A stretch of DNA of 64,000 nt, taken from Thalassospira sp. (lineage in GTDB: Bacteria; Pseudomonadota; Alphaproteobacteria; Rhodospirillales; Thalassospiraceae). Below the pieces are notes generated by a model. The model was given only the letters and a program-made list of their open reading frames with translations. It ran no database searches and had not been told where the DNA came from. A program made the position numbers and the translations under genes. Shown one piece after another: positions 33,673 to 42,825 of the stretch. The stretch covers positions 1-64,000 of the forward strand of contig NZ_JAUYHK010000011.1 in NCBI RefSeq assembly GCF_030690045.1, read 5' to 3'. Numbering within the stretch: position 1 is the first letter of the stretch; each line of letters starts with the position of its first letter.

Positions 33673-35703
33673 ATGTCATTTATTGTTCATGATGTAAATT
33701 TTTTGAATATGGGGGGGATGATGAGCGAAGCATCTGTGGTTATAAATAACTGGAAAAATGATCCAATGGGGAGGGTTAATAATATTTCATTGGCCCCCAA
33801 TGCAAAGAACACTTTGTTTCCACTTTTTGAAGCAGTAATGAATTCAATTCATGCTATTGAGGAGCGTTTTGGAAAAGATAATATTTTGCAAGGTCGGATA
33901 AGAATTAATTTAGTTAGAAATGAAAGAAATGATTGTTTAGGGTTTATTGTCGAAGATAACGGTGTTGGATTTAATAAAGGAAATTTAGAATCATTCATTA
34001 AGATGGATTCTCAGAAAAAAGCAGTAATTGGTGGTAAAGGTGTCGGCCGTCTGCTTTGGTTAAAAGTGATGGAATCTGTTCATATTAGGAGTGGATTTAA
34101 AGATGATGAAAATATTAACAAAGTTGAATTTGATTTTTGCATAAATGATCCTATTCAAAACATAAAATATCATAATAGTGGGCGAGATTCAGACATCGGT
34201 ACTACGGTCTTGCTATCGCCCTATCGCGATGTTTACGCTCGCTCTATACCCCGAAAAAGTACCACTATTGCAAGTAGGGTTCTGGCTCACTTCATTAGTT
34301 ATTTCGTTAACATCAGTCAGCCAAAAATAGAAATCATAGATGGTGATCAATCTATTGATTTATTTGATCAATTTACGTCTTCGACAGAAAGGGATAAGGA
34401 TTTTAGTTACACAATCCCTGACATGTTTGGGGATGAGAAATTCGTTTGCCACTGCTATCTACTTCCAAAGGCAATATCTGACGATGAAAAAAGTACTAAT
34501 GCACTTTATCTCGGAGCCAATGGGAGAGCGGTAAAACGTTATGAGATGGATGCTGTTCTGGGAATGAAAGCAATAAATGGTAAGTTTGCTTTTCTCGGCT
34601 ATGTCGAATCGGAGGTATTAAATAAATCTGCAAACGAAACTCGGACGGATTTTTCATTATCAGATGATGAGATTGATGAAATTGTTAATTTAGCAAAAAT
34701 TAATGTAAAAGAATTCCTTAAGCCGGAAATTGATGAAATTAGAGAAAAACAAGAAGTTGTTGTTGCTAATTTGCGGGTGGAGCATCCAAGGTTCTTAAGT
34801 GTAGCTCGTGATCCGAAGAAATTCTCTCAGCAACTACATCTGTCTATGCAGAAAGAAGAGGATATATTTGTTGAGCTTTCTCGGAGGTCTTTGCGGCAAT
34901 ACAAGAAGCTCAAAAATGGATTTCTGAAATCTGTTCAGAAAAAGCTACCAGATATAACTAGTAAAGCTCAAGAGTATGTGGCGGGACTGCAAAGTGAATC
35001 TGTGTCATCTCTTGCGGAATATGTGATGAAAAGGAAGCTTATAATTGATGTTTTTGAGCAAAGCTTAAAGTACATCAATCAAGATGAAGGGAAATCTGAG
35101 TATGAAAACGTAGTTCACGATATTGTTTGTCCACTGAAATCAACATCAGATAATTTGGAATATGAGGACCATAATCTATGGATTATTGATGATAGGTTGG
35201 CATTTTTTTCCTACTTTAATTCCGATAAGGAAATGAAATCTCAGGTTCACAATGCTAAGGATCCATTGCTTCGACCTGATATTTCAGTTTTTGATCTAGG
35301 TCTTGGATTCCAGAATACAGATTTATCACAACCTATAACAATAATAGAGTTTAAGCGTCCAAAAAGGGATGACTATAGTCTGGAGAAAAATCCGATAACG
35401 CAGGTTCGTAAATATGTAGAAAACATGCGAAATTCAGGTGCAGCAACCAAATTTGATGGCGAGGTTCTTCGGCAAATCGATAATACTACCCCTTTTGTAT
35501 GTCATATTATAGCGGATGTAACACCTACCCTGCGTAGCGTGATGAAGGATTTGGGGCCTTTTCATCAAAAAGTTGGTTCTGGTACTTGGTATCGTTGGGA
35601 TAACTCTTATAATATATTCATAGAGATATCCTCTTTCAAAGACGTTCTTGACTCGGCTAAGCTGAGAAATAAAGCGTTCTTTGAAAAAATTGGGTTAATG
35701 TGA
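33673..35703 (+). CDS. GHKL ATPase fused to a PD-(D/E)XK nuclease, candidate defence protein
   Basis: A 676-residue protein in a strongly AT-rich island. The N-terminal third is a GHKL (HSP90/MutL/MORC-like) ATPase: N-box EAVMNSIHA (E53, N57), G1 EDNGVGF (D95), G2 IGGKGVGR (119-126) and a GTT motif near 176. A coiled, charged middle (about 350-500) follows. The C-terminal part has a nuclease core: RPDIS (D536), IIEFKRP (E559, K561) and QVRKY (Q577, Y581), the RecB/Cas4-style QxxxY. ATGs at 33718 and 33721, just after seven Gs, are equally plausible starts. No methylase or helicase adjoins it. MORC-type GHKL ATPases with nucleases are known in bacterial restriction-like loci, so antiphage activity is a reasonable inference. 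Confidence 0.75.
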   Translation: MSFIVHDVNFLNMGGMMSEASVVINNWKNDPMGRVNNISLAPNAKNTLFPLFEAVMNSIHAIEERFGKDNILQGRIRINLVRNERNDCLGFIVEDNGVGFNKGNLESFIKMDSQKKAVIGGKGVGRLLWLKVMESVHIRSGFKDDENINKVEFDFCINDPIQNIKYHNSGRDSDIGTTVLLSPYRDVYARSIPRKSTTIASRVLAHFISYFVNISQPKIEIIDGDQSIDLFDQFTSSTERDKDFSYTIPDMFGDEKFVCHCYLLPKAISDDEKSTNALYLGANGRAVKRYEMDAVLGMKAINGKFAFLGYVESEVLNKSANETRTDFSLSDDEIDEIVNLAKINVKEFLKPEIDEIREKQEVVVANLRVEHPRFLSVARDPKKFSQQLHLSMQKEEDIFVELSRRSLRQYKKLKNGFLKSVQKKLPDITSKAQEYVAGLQSESVSSLAEYVMKRKLIIDVFEQSLKYINQDEGKSEYENVVHDIVCPLKSTSDNLEYEDHNLWIIDDRLAFFSYFNSDKEMKSQVHNAKDPLLRPDISVFDLGLGFQNTDLSQPITIIEFKRPKRDDYSLEKNPITQVRKYVENMRNSGAATKFDGEVLRQIDNTTPFVCHIIADVTPTLRSVMKDLGPFHQKVGSGTWYRWDNSYNIFIEISSFKDVLDSAKLRNKAFFEKIGLM

Positions 35704-35742
35704 ATTGAGTGAGAAGTCTATAGCTACAAAGTTTTATAAAAG

Positions 35743-36942
35743 TTATATTTTTGCTATGTTGCTCAGGGCCAAACACCCCGTCAACAAATACCCCCCCGTC
35801 GGGGCTTCCCAATCCACCATCTCCCCAACGCAATAAGTGCCGGGGCGTTTGAGCAGTTGGAAATTTTCATCGAGTTCTTCCCATGCCACGCCGCCTGCGG
35901 TGCTGATGGCTTCGTCAATCGGGCGGGGGCGGGTGATTTTGATCGGCAGGGCCTTGATCGCGGTTGCGAGTTTGGCCGGGTTATTGAGGGTTTCGGGCGG
36001 GGTTTTCTCGAACATCAGGGCGGTTTTGGTGGCGTCAAGGCCAAGGGTTTTGCGCAGATGATTGCCGAGCGAATTTTTGCCCCGTGGTTTGGCGAGGCGG
36101 GTCGCGATATCGGCAAGGTCGCGGTCGGGGATCAGGTCGAGCGTGATCGTGGCGGTGCCGGTGGCAAGCCATGTGTCGCGGATTGTGGCGGAGATGGCAT
36201 AAATCGCGCTGCCTTCGACCCCGTTTTTTGAAATGACAAATTCGCCGCGCACGGTGTGGCTGCCACAGGTGAGGATCACCGGTTTGACCGGTCTGCCTGC
36301 GCATTTGTCGATCAAATGATCGGACCATGCCACGTCAAAGCCGCAATTGGCCGGTTTGAACGGCGTGCATCTGATCCCGGCGCGGGTCAGGATATCCATC
36401 CATTTGCCATCCGATCCCAGACGTTTCCAGCTTCCACCGCCCAGCGCCAGCACGGTGATATCGGCCTTTGCCGTTATGGGGCCGTCTGGCGTTTTGAAAA
36501 CGGCGTGGCCCTTGTCATCCCAGCCGGTCCAGTAATGGCGATACTGGATTTTGCAGCCAAGGCCGTCAAGGCGGCGTAGCCAGGCGCGCAAAAGCGGGCT
36601 TGCCTTCATCGCGGTGGGAAAAACCCGGCCCGACGAGCCGACAAAGGTTTCAATGCCCAGCCCGGTACACCAGTCGCGGATATGCTGCGGCCCGAATGTG
36701 CGCAGATGCGGTTCCAGCCGTTCGCGCGAGGTGCCGTAACGGGTCAGGAAGGTTTCCAGATCTTCGCTATGCGTGATGTTGAGGCCCGATTTCCCCGCCA
36801 TCAGGAATTTGCGCCCGGCGCTGGCCATGCCTTCAAATATCGTGACGGCATGGCCCGCCCCGGCCAGACGTTCGGCGGCCATCAGGCCGGCCGGGCCTGC
36901 GCCAATGATCATGGCGGTTTTCGCCGGGGTCTGTGCGGGCAT
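35743..36942 (-). CDS. BaiN/HI0933-family flavoprotein (TIGR03862-like), C-terminus apparently altered
   Basis: A 399-residue FAD-binding protein with the Rossmann motif IIGAGPAGLMAAERLAGAG at residues 12-30, the block GRKFLMAGKSGLNITHSE and the second motif VLALGGGSW. The C-terminal block GEMVDWEAPTGGYLLTGCLAL is typical, but relatives normally continue with a Gly/Ala-rich FAD helix for about 15 more residues. Here the frame ends after SNIAKI, in AT-rich sequence of the neighbouring island. The electron partner and substrate are unknown. It is separate from the importer downstream. Confidence 0.82.
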   Translation of the reverse strand: MPAQTPAKTAMIIGAGPAGLMAAERLAGAGHAVTIFEGMASAGRKFLMAGKSGLNITHSEDLETFLTRYGTSRERLEPHLRTFGPQHIRDWCTGLGIETFVGSSGRVFPTAMKASPLLRAWLRRLDGLGCKIQYRHYWTGWDDKGHAVFKTPDGPITAKADITVLALGGGSWKRLGSDGKWMDILTRAGIRCTPFKPANCGFDVAWSDHLIDKCAGRPVKPVILTCGSHTVRGEFVISKNGVEGSAIYAISATIRDTWLATGTATITLDLIPDRDLADIATRLAKPRGKNSLGNHLRKTLGLDATKTALMFEKTPPETLNNPAKLATAIKALPIKITRPRPIDEAISTAGGVAWEELDENFQLLKRPGTYCVGEMVDWEAPTGGYLLTGCLALSNIAKI

Positions 36943-37259
36943 GGCGGGTCCTGTTTTCAGGGGGGCGGGATCGGGGAATCCGGAAAGGGCGGAACAGGGG
37001 GCTATTTTTAGCCATGCGGGGGGTGTTTGGCAATGCTGGCGGTGGGGGTGGGTTACGCCCGGCGGGTGATGTCATCGGCGGGCAGATCACCCACCGGGCG
37101 GAAGACAAAGGGCGGATATGGGTAAAAACGGCCTTGCGGACGGCAAAGGTTGGCAATGTGTCGGCAAATCATATAACAAAAATACCCAAGCCATCATCCC
37201 GCCTTTGACACATAGCGGGATGGATCAAAAGCAAGAATTGTGCGGAGGAAAACATCATT
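36943..37259. other. Divergent intergenic region before the ABC importer
   Basis: These 317 bases between divergent genes show no convincing frame. A perfect inverted repeat CATCCCGC/GCGGGATG (37195-37202, 37215-37222) lies about 40 bases before the importer start and may be an operator or leader hairpin. The rest is GC-rich without clear signals. Confidence 0.5.
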
Positions 37260-38303
37260 ATGAAGTCATCGTGGTTGAAACGTTCGGCAGTGGCGGCACT
37301 TGTTGCGGCATCGCTGGGCGGTTTTGGGGCCCAAGCCGCCATTGCGGCCGAGAAAATCAATATTGCCTCGCTGGCCTTTGTATCGAGTGCGCCGTTGTTT
37401 ATTGCCCAGGAAAAAGGGTATTTCGCGGACGAAGACCTTGATGCCGAGATTACCTTTTTTCAGGCGGCACAGCCGGTTGCGGTGGCCATTGCCTCGAACG
37501 ATGCCGATTTTGGCGTGACGGCCTTTACCGGCGGGTTTTTCAATCTGGCGGCCAAGGGCGGATTGCGGGTGATTGGCGCCCAGTTGCACGAAGATGCCGG
37601 TTATGACGGATCGGCAATTCTGGCGTCCAATGCGGCCTTTGAAGCCGGGTTGACCAGCGTTGATCAATTGCCGGGCCATAGTATTGCGATCAGCCAGGTC
37701 GGGTCGAGCTTTCATTACATGGTGGGCAATATTGCCGACAAGGCCGGGTTTGAGATCGACAGCATCGAGATGAAACCGTTGCAATCGGTGCCCAATATGA
37801 TCGGCGCGCTGAAAAGCGGGCAGGTGGACAGCATGATCATCGTGCCGCATATCGCCAAGCCGCTGGCGGCATCGGGGGCCGGTCATATCATTGGCTGGGT
37901 CAAGGATTATGTGCCCTATCAGGTGGGCGGGCTGTTTACATCGCAGCGCAATATCGACGAACGCCGCGATGTGGTGGCAAAATTTGTCCGGGCCTATCAA
38001 AAGGGGGTTGCCGATTATCGGGCGGCCTTGCTGATGACCGATGAGGCGGGCAAGCTGATTGAAAGCGACAGCACGGCGGAAATCCTCGAAATCGTGCATA
38101 AATATGTCTATGCCGAGGAAGACGCCAAAACCGCCTATCCGAAAATTCGCAATGGTGCGATGTTCATCACCGAAGAGGCGCGCCTGAATGTTGCCGATGT
38201 CGCCGCCCAGGTGAAATGGTATCAGGCGGGCGGGTTTGTCGATGCGTCGGTTGACCCGGCATCCTTCATCGATACCAGCTTTATCCCGGCTTTGGCCGAA
38301 TAA
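37260..38303 (+). CDS. ABC transporter substrate-binding protein (SsuA/TauA/NMT1-like)
   Basis: A 347-residue periplasmic receptor with a signal peptide (LKRSAVAALVAASLGGFGAQ, cleavage near AIAA-EK). The core has SSAPLFIAQEKGYFADEDLD, the usual opening of the NitT/TauT class, and DADFGVTAFTGGFFNLAAKG for ligand binding. It is encoded with an ATPase and a permease. The class covers sulfonates, nitrate, pyrimidine precursors and aromatic acids, so the ligand cannot be fixed. The neighbouring PobR-like regulator makes an aromatic acid conceivable. ATG 37260 follows CGGAGG. Confidence 0.82.
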   Translation: MKSSWLKRSAVAALVAASLGGFGAQAAIAAEKINIASLAFVSSAPLFIAQEKGYFADEDLDAEITFFQAAQPVAVAIASNDADFGVTAFTGGFFNLAAKGGLRVIGAQLHEDAGYDGSAILASNAAFEAGLTSVDQLPGHSIAISQVGSSFHYMVGNIADKAGFEIDSIEMKPLQSVPNMIGALKSGQVDSMIIVPHIAKPLAASGAGHIIGWVKDYVPYQVGGLFTSQRNIDERRDVVAKFVRAYQKGVADYRAALLMTDEAGKLIESDSTAEILEIVHKYVYAEEDAKTAYPKIRNGAMFITEEARLNVADVAAQVKWYQAGGFVDASVDPASFIDTSFIPALAE

Positions 38304-38370
38304 ACCCGATCTGTGACGCCGGACTGCATCGGGGATGGGGTCCGGCGGTTTTGTTTGTGATTTCAAAGTG

Positions 38371-39156
38371 ATGGATTTTGCCATGCGGCTGCACATCAAC
38401 GGTATTTGTCATTCCTATGATCAGGTCGAGGCGCTGCGCGATATCGAATTTGGCATCGAGCCGGGGGAAATTGTCGCCCTGATCGGGCCGTCTGGCTGTG
38501 GCAAATCGACATTGCTGTCGATCATTGGCGGGTTGCTGAAACCGACATCGGGCAAGGTTTTGATGTGCGATCAGGCCACCCCGGACGGGTGCCTGAACCC
38601 GCTGACCTATGTGTTTCAGGATTTTGCCTTGCTGCCGTGGCGCACGGTTGCGGGCAATATCAGTCTGGTTCTGGAAGATCATCCATTGGGCAAGGCCGAA
38701 CGCGAAGCCCGGATTGCCGAGGTTCTGGCGCAAACCAATCTGGCCGATTTTGCCGGGGCCTATCCCAAACAGCTTTCGGGCGGGATGAAACAGCGGGTTG
38801 GCATTGCGCGTGCCCTTGCGGTGCGCCCGGCGGTCTTGTTGATGGATGAACCGTTATCGGCACTCGATGCGCAGACCCGGATTTTGTTGCTTGATGAATT
38901 TGCCGCCCTGTTTGTACGCACCGGCATGACGGCGGTTTATGTGACGCATAACCTGAACGAAGCGGTGCGGCTGGCGCATCGGGTGGTGGCCTTGCGCCGC
39001 CGTCCCGGTACGATCAAGGCAATCCATAGCATTGATATTCCGATTGATCAGCGGGTGGAGGGGATGCCCGAACTGGTCGCGCATCAAAACGCCCTGTGGG
39101 ATTTGATCCGGGATGAGGCCATTGCGGCGGACAAGGAGCTTGACCATGTCGCGTGA
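38371..39156 (+). CDS. ABC transporter ATP-binding protein (SsuB/TauB-like)
   Basis: A 261-residue ATPase. Walker A is GPSGCGKST, Q-loop TYVFQDFALLPWR, signature LSGGMKQRVGIARAL and Walker B VLLMDEPLSALD, followed by THNLNEAVRLAHRV. The Q-loop with LPWR is typical of the NitT/TauT class. The open frame starts at 38335. ATG 38371 is used, and the ATG at 38383 is also possible. It overlaps the permease start by 11 bases. Confidence 0.87.
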   Translation: MDFAMRLHINGICHSYDQVEALRDIEFGIEPGEIVALIGPSGCGKSTLLSIIGGLLKPTSGKVLMCDQATPDGCLNPLTYVFQDFALLPWRTVAGNISLVLEDHPLGKAEREARIAEVLAQTNLADFAGAYPKQLSGGMKQRVGIARALAVRPAVLLMDEPLSALDAQTRILLLDEFAALFVRTGMTAVYVTHNLNEAVRLAHRVVALRRRPGTIKAIHSIDIPIDQRVEGMPELVAHQNALWDLIRDEAIAADKELDHVA

Positions 39157-39949
39157 TATTGAGGCAGGCGCAAGCCGCGTGCGGTTTCGCGCCACCGGTT
39201 TTAACCCGCGTGCCAATCCGTTGGCGGCATGGGGCAGCTTTGTGGTGGTGATTGCCCTGTGGCAATTGGGGTCCAGCACCGGTTTTATCAGCGAACTGGC
39301 GATGCCAAGCCCGGTTGCGGTGGCCAGTGCGCTTTGGAAGCTGATTATATCGGGCGATTTGTGGCGGCATTTGTCGGCATCGTTGCAACGCCTGTTTGGC
39401 GGCTGGATCATCGGGACTGTGGCGGGGCTGGCGGTCGGGTTTCTGGTCGGGATGTTTTCATGGGCGCGGTCGCCCGGTGTGGCGATGGTATCCGCCCTTT
39501 TTCCGATCCCGAAAATTGCGTTATTGCCGCTTTTCATCATCTGGTTTGGTATTGGCGAGCCATCGAAATTTGCCACCATTGCCTTTGGCGTGTTTTTTCC
39601 GACCGTGATCAATACGTTTGGCGGGGTGGATAATGTGGCGCGCAATCTGATCCGCATGGGGCAGAGTTTTGACATGCCGATGATGTCGATTGTTCGCAAA
39701 ATCATCCTGCCCGGTGCCTTGCCGACCATTTTGTCGGGATTTCGCATTTCATCGTCGATTGCGATTATCCTGCTGATTGCGGCTGAGATGATCGGCGCAC
39801 AATATGGCATTGGCGCGTTTATTCTGGCGGCAGGCAACCTGTATCAGACCGATCAGCTGATTGCCGGGGTGGTGGTTTTGTCGTTGTTGGGGCTGTGCGT
39901 GTCGTGGTTGCTGGGGCGGCTGGATCGCTGGTTGCTGGCGTGGCGATAG
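39146..39949 (+). CDS. ABC transporter permease (SsuC/TauC-like)
   Basis: A 267-residue inner-membrane permease with six membrane segments. The EAA loop is MGQSFDMPMMSIVRKIILPGALPTI. Early blocks such as LWQLGSSTGFISELAMPSP fit the NitT/TauT class. ATG 39146 with AAGGAGC before it is chosen over an upstream frame start. Its last 131 bases are overlapped on the opposite strand by the C-terminal tail of the PobR-like gene, an unusually long convergent overlap. Confidence 0.85.
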   Translation: MSRDIEAGASRVRFRATGFNPRANPLAAWGSFVVVIALWQLGSSTGFISELAMPSPVAVASALWKLIISGDLWRHLSASLQRLFGGWIIGTVAGLAVGFLVGMFSWARSPGVAMVSALFPIPKIALLPLFIIWFGIGEPSKFATIAFGVFFPTVINTFGGVDNVARNLIRMGQSFDMPMMSIVRKIILPGALPTILSGFRISSSIAIILLIAAEMIGAQYGIGAFILAAGNLYQTDQLIAGVVVLSLLGLCVSWLLGRLDRWLLAWR

Positions 39950-40862
39950 GGGGCTGTTGACGATGGCCTGTGCGGAAACGCGCAGGCGACGTTCCGGCCT
40001 TTTTGGTGAAAAAGCGCGAAAAATAACCGGCATCGCGAAAGCCGAGATCATCGGCGATCTGTTGCACGGCGATGTCGGTATAGATCAGGGTGCGTTTGGC
40101 CTCCAGCATCAGGCGCGATTGCACGACATCGGTTGCCGTCATGTCGTAAATGTCTTTGGCGATGCGGTTGAGCTGTGTCGTGGTGATGCCGATGTCGCGG
40201 GCATAGGATTCCAGCGATTTGTGTTGGCGGTAATGGCGTTCGATCAGGGTTTGAAATTTGCGGAATTTCGCCCGTTTCTGTTCCTGGCGGCTTAATCTGC
40301 CCTGTGTCGGCAATTGCGCCTGACGGCAGATATGCAGCAGCAACAACCCCATAATCTGACGCAGGGCAAACAGCCGTCCGGCCTGATGGCCGTCATATTC
40401 GGCCACCAGTTGCGCCATCAGGAAATCGCCCTTTGCCGGGGTGGTGTCATCGCCATTGGTGCCAAAAAAGACGCTGCGCGGGGTGTCGAGTTGCGATAAC
40501 AGGCGCGGGGCGGGGGCGAGAATGGCGGCGACGTGATGATCGGTCAGGGAAATCACCCAGCCGTCGATATCGTTGCTGAATTTAAAGCCATGCACGGTGC
40601 CGGGCGGGATCGTCAGCATGTTTTGCGGCCCCAGCGAAAAGTGCCGGTCGTCAAAGGTGATATCGGCAGTGCCGCGCGTGATATAAAGCATCTGAAACAG
40701 ATTGGCGTGACGATGGGGGCGGATATACATATTGTGCAGCCGCGACCGCGCCGGGATCGATTCCAGATGGAAAAATTCCGGTTCGGCGCGGATGTCGATA
40801 TCCTGCTGGCTGTCCTCGCCATACAGCTGATAGACCGGAATGCTGTTGCGGGTGGCGATCAT
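39819..40862 (-). CDS. pobR: AraC-family regulator, PobR-like, with an antisense-derived C-terminal tail
   Basis: A 347-residue regulator beginning IATRNSIPVYQLYGE, the opening I associate with PobR activators of 4-hydroxybenzoate hydroxylase. The cupin part has MYIRPHRHANLFQMLYITRG. The C-terminal double helix-turn-helix has SYARDIGITTTQLNRIAK and IADDLGFRDAGYFSRFFTKK. The domain ends near ARFRTGH. The next 47 residues are a Thr/Pro/Ala-rich tail read antisense to the permease, which suggests a lost stop codon. It could control pobA at 23449, the TRAP genes next to it, or both. Confidence 0.7.
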   Translation of the reverse strand: MIATRNSIPVYQLYGEDSQQDIDIRAEPEFFHLESIPARSRLHNMYIRPHRHANLFQMLYITRGTADITFDDRHFSLGPQNMLTIPPGTVHGFKFSNDIDGWVISLTDHHVAAILAPAPRLLSQLDTPRSVFFGTNGDDTTPAKGDFLMAQLVAEYDGHQAGRLFALRQIMGLLLLHICRQAQLPTQGRLSRQEQKRAKFRKFQTLIERHYRQHKSLESYARDIGITTTQLNRIAKDIYDMTATDVVQSRLMLEAKRTLIYTDIAVQQIADDLGFRDAGYFSRFFTKKAGTSPARFRTGHRQQPPIATPATSDPAAPATTTRTAPTTTKPPPRQSADRSDTGCLPPE

Positions 40863-40873
40863 TTTGTTTGCAC

Positions 40874-42265
40874 CTAGCCCGCCAGCATCCACGGCACAAA
40901 CAGCGTGATGGCCGGGACAAAGATAATCAGGGCAATGCGAAACAGTTCGGCGGTGAAAAACGGCATCACCCCGCGAAAGGTCTGCCCCATTGGCACACCT
41001 TCGGCCAGGGCATTGATGATAAAGACATTCAGGCCGACCGGTGGCGTGATCAGCCCCAGTTCAACGACAATCAGGGCCAGAATGCCAAACCAGATTTTCA
41101 GATCCTCGGTGCCCATGCCATAGGCGGCACTGGCCGCCGTGGCCCAGTCCCCGCCATTGATATCGACCAAAGCAGGCCAGAAAAACGGGATGACCACAAC
41201 GATCATCGACAGGCTTTCCATGAAACAGCCCAGAAGGATCAGGGCCATCAACATCAGAACCATGATCAGCCACGGGTCAAGGCCGCTGGTGGCGGCCATG
41301 TCGGCCATAAAGGCCGGAAGACCGGCACGGCTGAAAAAGCCCTTGAGGACTTCGGCACCGAACAGGATGAAGAAAATCATCGCGGTGGTGACGGCGGTAT
41401 CGCGCAAGGCCTGTTTGAGACCGGCAAAATCAAGCCCGCCCCGCCCGCGCAACCGCATATAAAGGCCATAGACCAGAATGGCAAAGACACCCACCCCCGC
41501 CGCCGGGGTCGGGGTAAACAGACCGGCCCCCAGACCCAGAATGATCGACCCGAAAATCACCAGAACCGGGATCAGGCGCAATAATGCCGCACGGCGTTCG
41601 GCGGGGGGCATCGGGGCCGGAACCGGGGCCAGCGACGGATTGAGGCGCACCTGAAGGGCAATCACCGCCATAAACAGGGCCACCGCAATCAGGCCGGGAA
41701 TGATCGCGGCCTGAAACATGCGGATGATCGAGGCTTCGACGGTGACAGCATAAATCACGAGTGCCACCGAAGGCGGGATCAGAATGCCAAGGGTGCCGCC
41801 CGCCGCCAGCGTACCGGTGGCCAGACGTGGCGAATAATTGAGACGGCGCAATTCCGGCAGGGCGACCTTACCCATCGTCGAGGCGGTGGCCAGCGACGAG
41901 CCGCAGACCGCGCCAAACCCGGCACAAGCGCCGATGGCGGCCATCGCAACCCCGCCGCGAAACCGGCCCAGCAGGGCATTGACCCCCTGAAACAGATCGC
42001 GCGACAGATTAGCCTGACTGGCGAGATAGCCCATCAGAACGAATAAGGGCACCACCGATAATTCGTAATTGGAGACCAGCCCCCACAACAGGGATTTGAA
42101 TTGCTGCAAATAGGGTTCAAAGCGCAAAAACGGGAAAAAGACGGAGAGGATGAAATTGCCGCCAATGCCAACCCCGACCATCGCCAGCCCGACCGGAACC
42201 CGCAGGGCAAGAATGAAAAACAGCACGCCGAGACCGGCCACCCCGATCAGTTCACGTTCAGACAT
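40874..42265 (-). CDS. dctM: TRAP transporter large permease subunit (DctM)
   Basis: A 463-residue inner-membrane protein with about twelve segments. TRAP-M blocks include the N-terminal LALRVPVGLAMVGVGIGGNF, GFGAVCGSSLATASTMG, and ATGTLAAGGTLGILIPPSVA, then ITPPVGLNVFIINALA. It forms the Na+-coupled translocation unit. Its start overlaps the end of dctQ by eight bases. It lies between a PobR-like regulator (12 bases downstream) and the DctQ and DctP genes upstream. Confidence 0.92.
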   Translation of the reverse strand: MSERELIGVAGLGVLFFILALRVPVGLAMVGVGIGGNFILSVFFPFLRFEPYLQQFKSLLWGLVSNYELSVVPLFVLMGYLASQANLSRDLFQGVNALLGRFRGGVAMAAIGACAGFGAVCGSSLATASTMGKVALPELRRLNYSPRLATGTLAAGGTLGILIPPSVALVIYAVTVEASIIRMFQAAIIPGLIAVALFMAVIALQVRLNPSLAPVPAPMPPAERRAALLRLIPVLVIFGSIILGLGAGLFTPTPAAGVGVFAILVYGLYMRLRGRGGLDFAGLKQALRDTAVTTAMIFFILFGAEVLKGFFSRAGLPAFMADMAATSGLDPWLIMVLMLMALILLGCFMESLSMIVVVIPFFWPALVDINGGDWATAASAAYGMGTEDLKIWFGILALIVVELGLITPPVGLNVFIINALAEGVPMGQTFRGVMPFFTAELFRIALIIFVPAITLFVPWMLAG

Positions 42266-42770
42266 GTTGGTCTTCTTTCTCGAAAATCTGGCTGGCGCTG
42301 ATCAGCGTCCAGAGAATCAGCGACAGGATGCCCGGCACATAAAACGGCCAGATCTGCCAGCCAAGGATCGATGACAGGGTATTGTCGCCGCGCACTTCAA
42401 ACAGGCCGTTAAACATCATCCATGCCAGAAAACCGGCCAGCAGGGTCATCAGGGTGGATGAGATGATCTGCACAATCCGCCCGAAACCGGCGGGAAACAG
42501 TTTCATGAAAACATCGACCGCGACATGGCCGTGGCGGGTCTGGCAATAAGGGAAAAACATCAGGACGGCGCAACTGACCAGCAGGCTGACGAAATCTTCG
42601 TAGCCGATGATGGCGGGGACATTTTCCCCGAAATGGCGGGCGAGGCGGTCCAGCCCGAAGGCCGTGACATTGACCATTGTGACCACCGAAATGATCAGGG
42701 CCAGCACGCCCCCCAGAACCGCCCACCACGCGGCGGTTTTATATAGAATCTGTTTCATCTGTCGGATCAT
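42258..42770 (-). CDS. dctQ: TRAP transporter small permease subunit (DctQ)
   Basis: A 170-residue protein with four membrane segments. TRAP-Q marks are VPAIIGYEDFVSLLVSCAVLM in the second segment and HGHVAVDVFMKLFP. The open frame begins at 42947, but ATG 42770 (or 42758) gives the family length. It is overlapped by dctM downstream and follows dctP by 55 bases, giving the usual P-Q-M order. Confidence 0.88.
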   Translation of the reverse strand: MIRQMKQILYKTAAWWAVLGGVLALIISVVTMVNVTAFGLDRLARHFGENVPAIIGYEDFVSLLVSCAVLMFFPYCQTRHGHVAVDVFMKLFPAGFGRIVQIISSTLMTLLAGFLAWMMFNGLFEVRGDNTLSSILGWQIWPFYVPGILSLILWTLISASQIFEKEDQHV

Positions 42771-42825
42771 TCTTGCGGGATCAAAAAGGGTCACGCCCCC
42801 GGTTGCGGGCGCGTGACCGGCAAGA

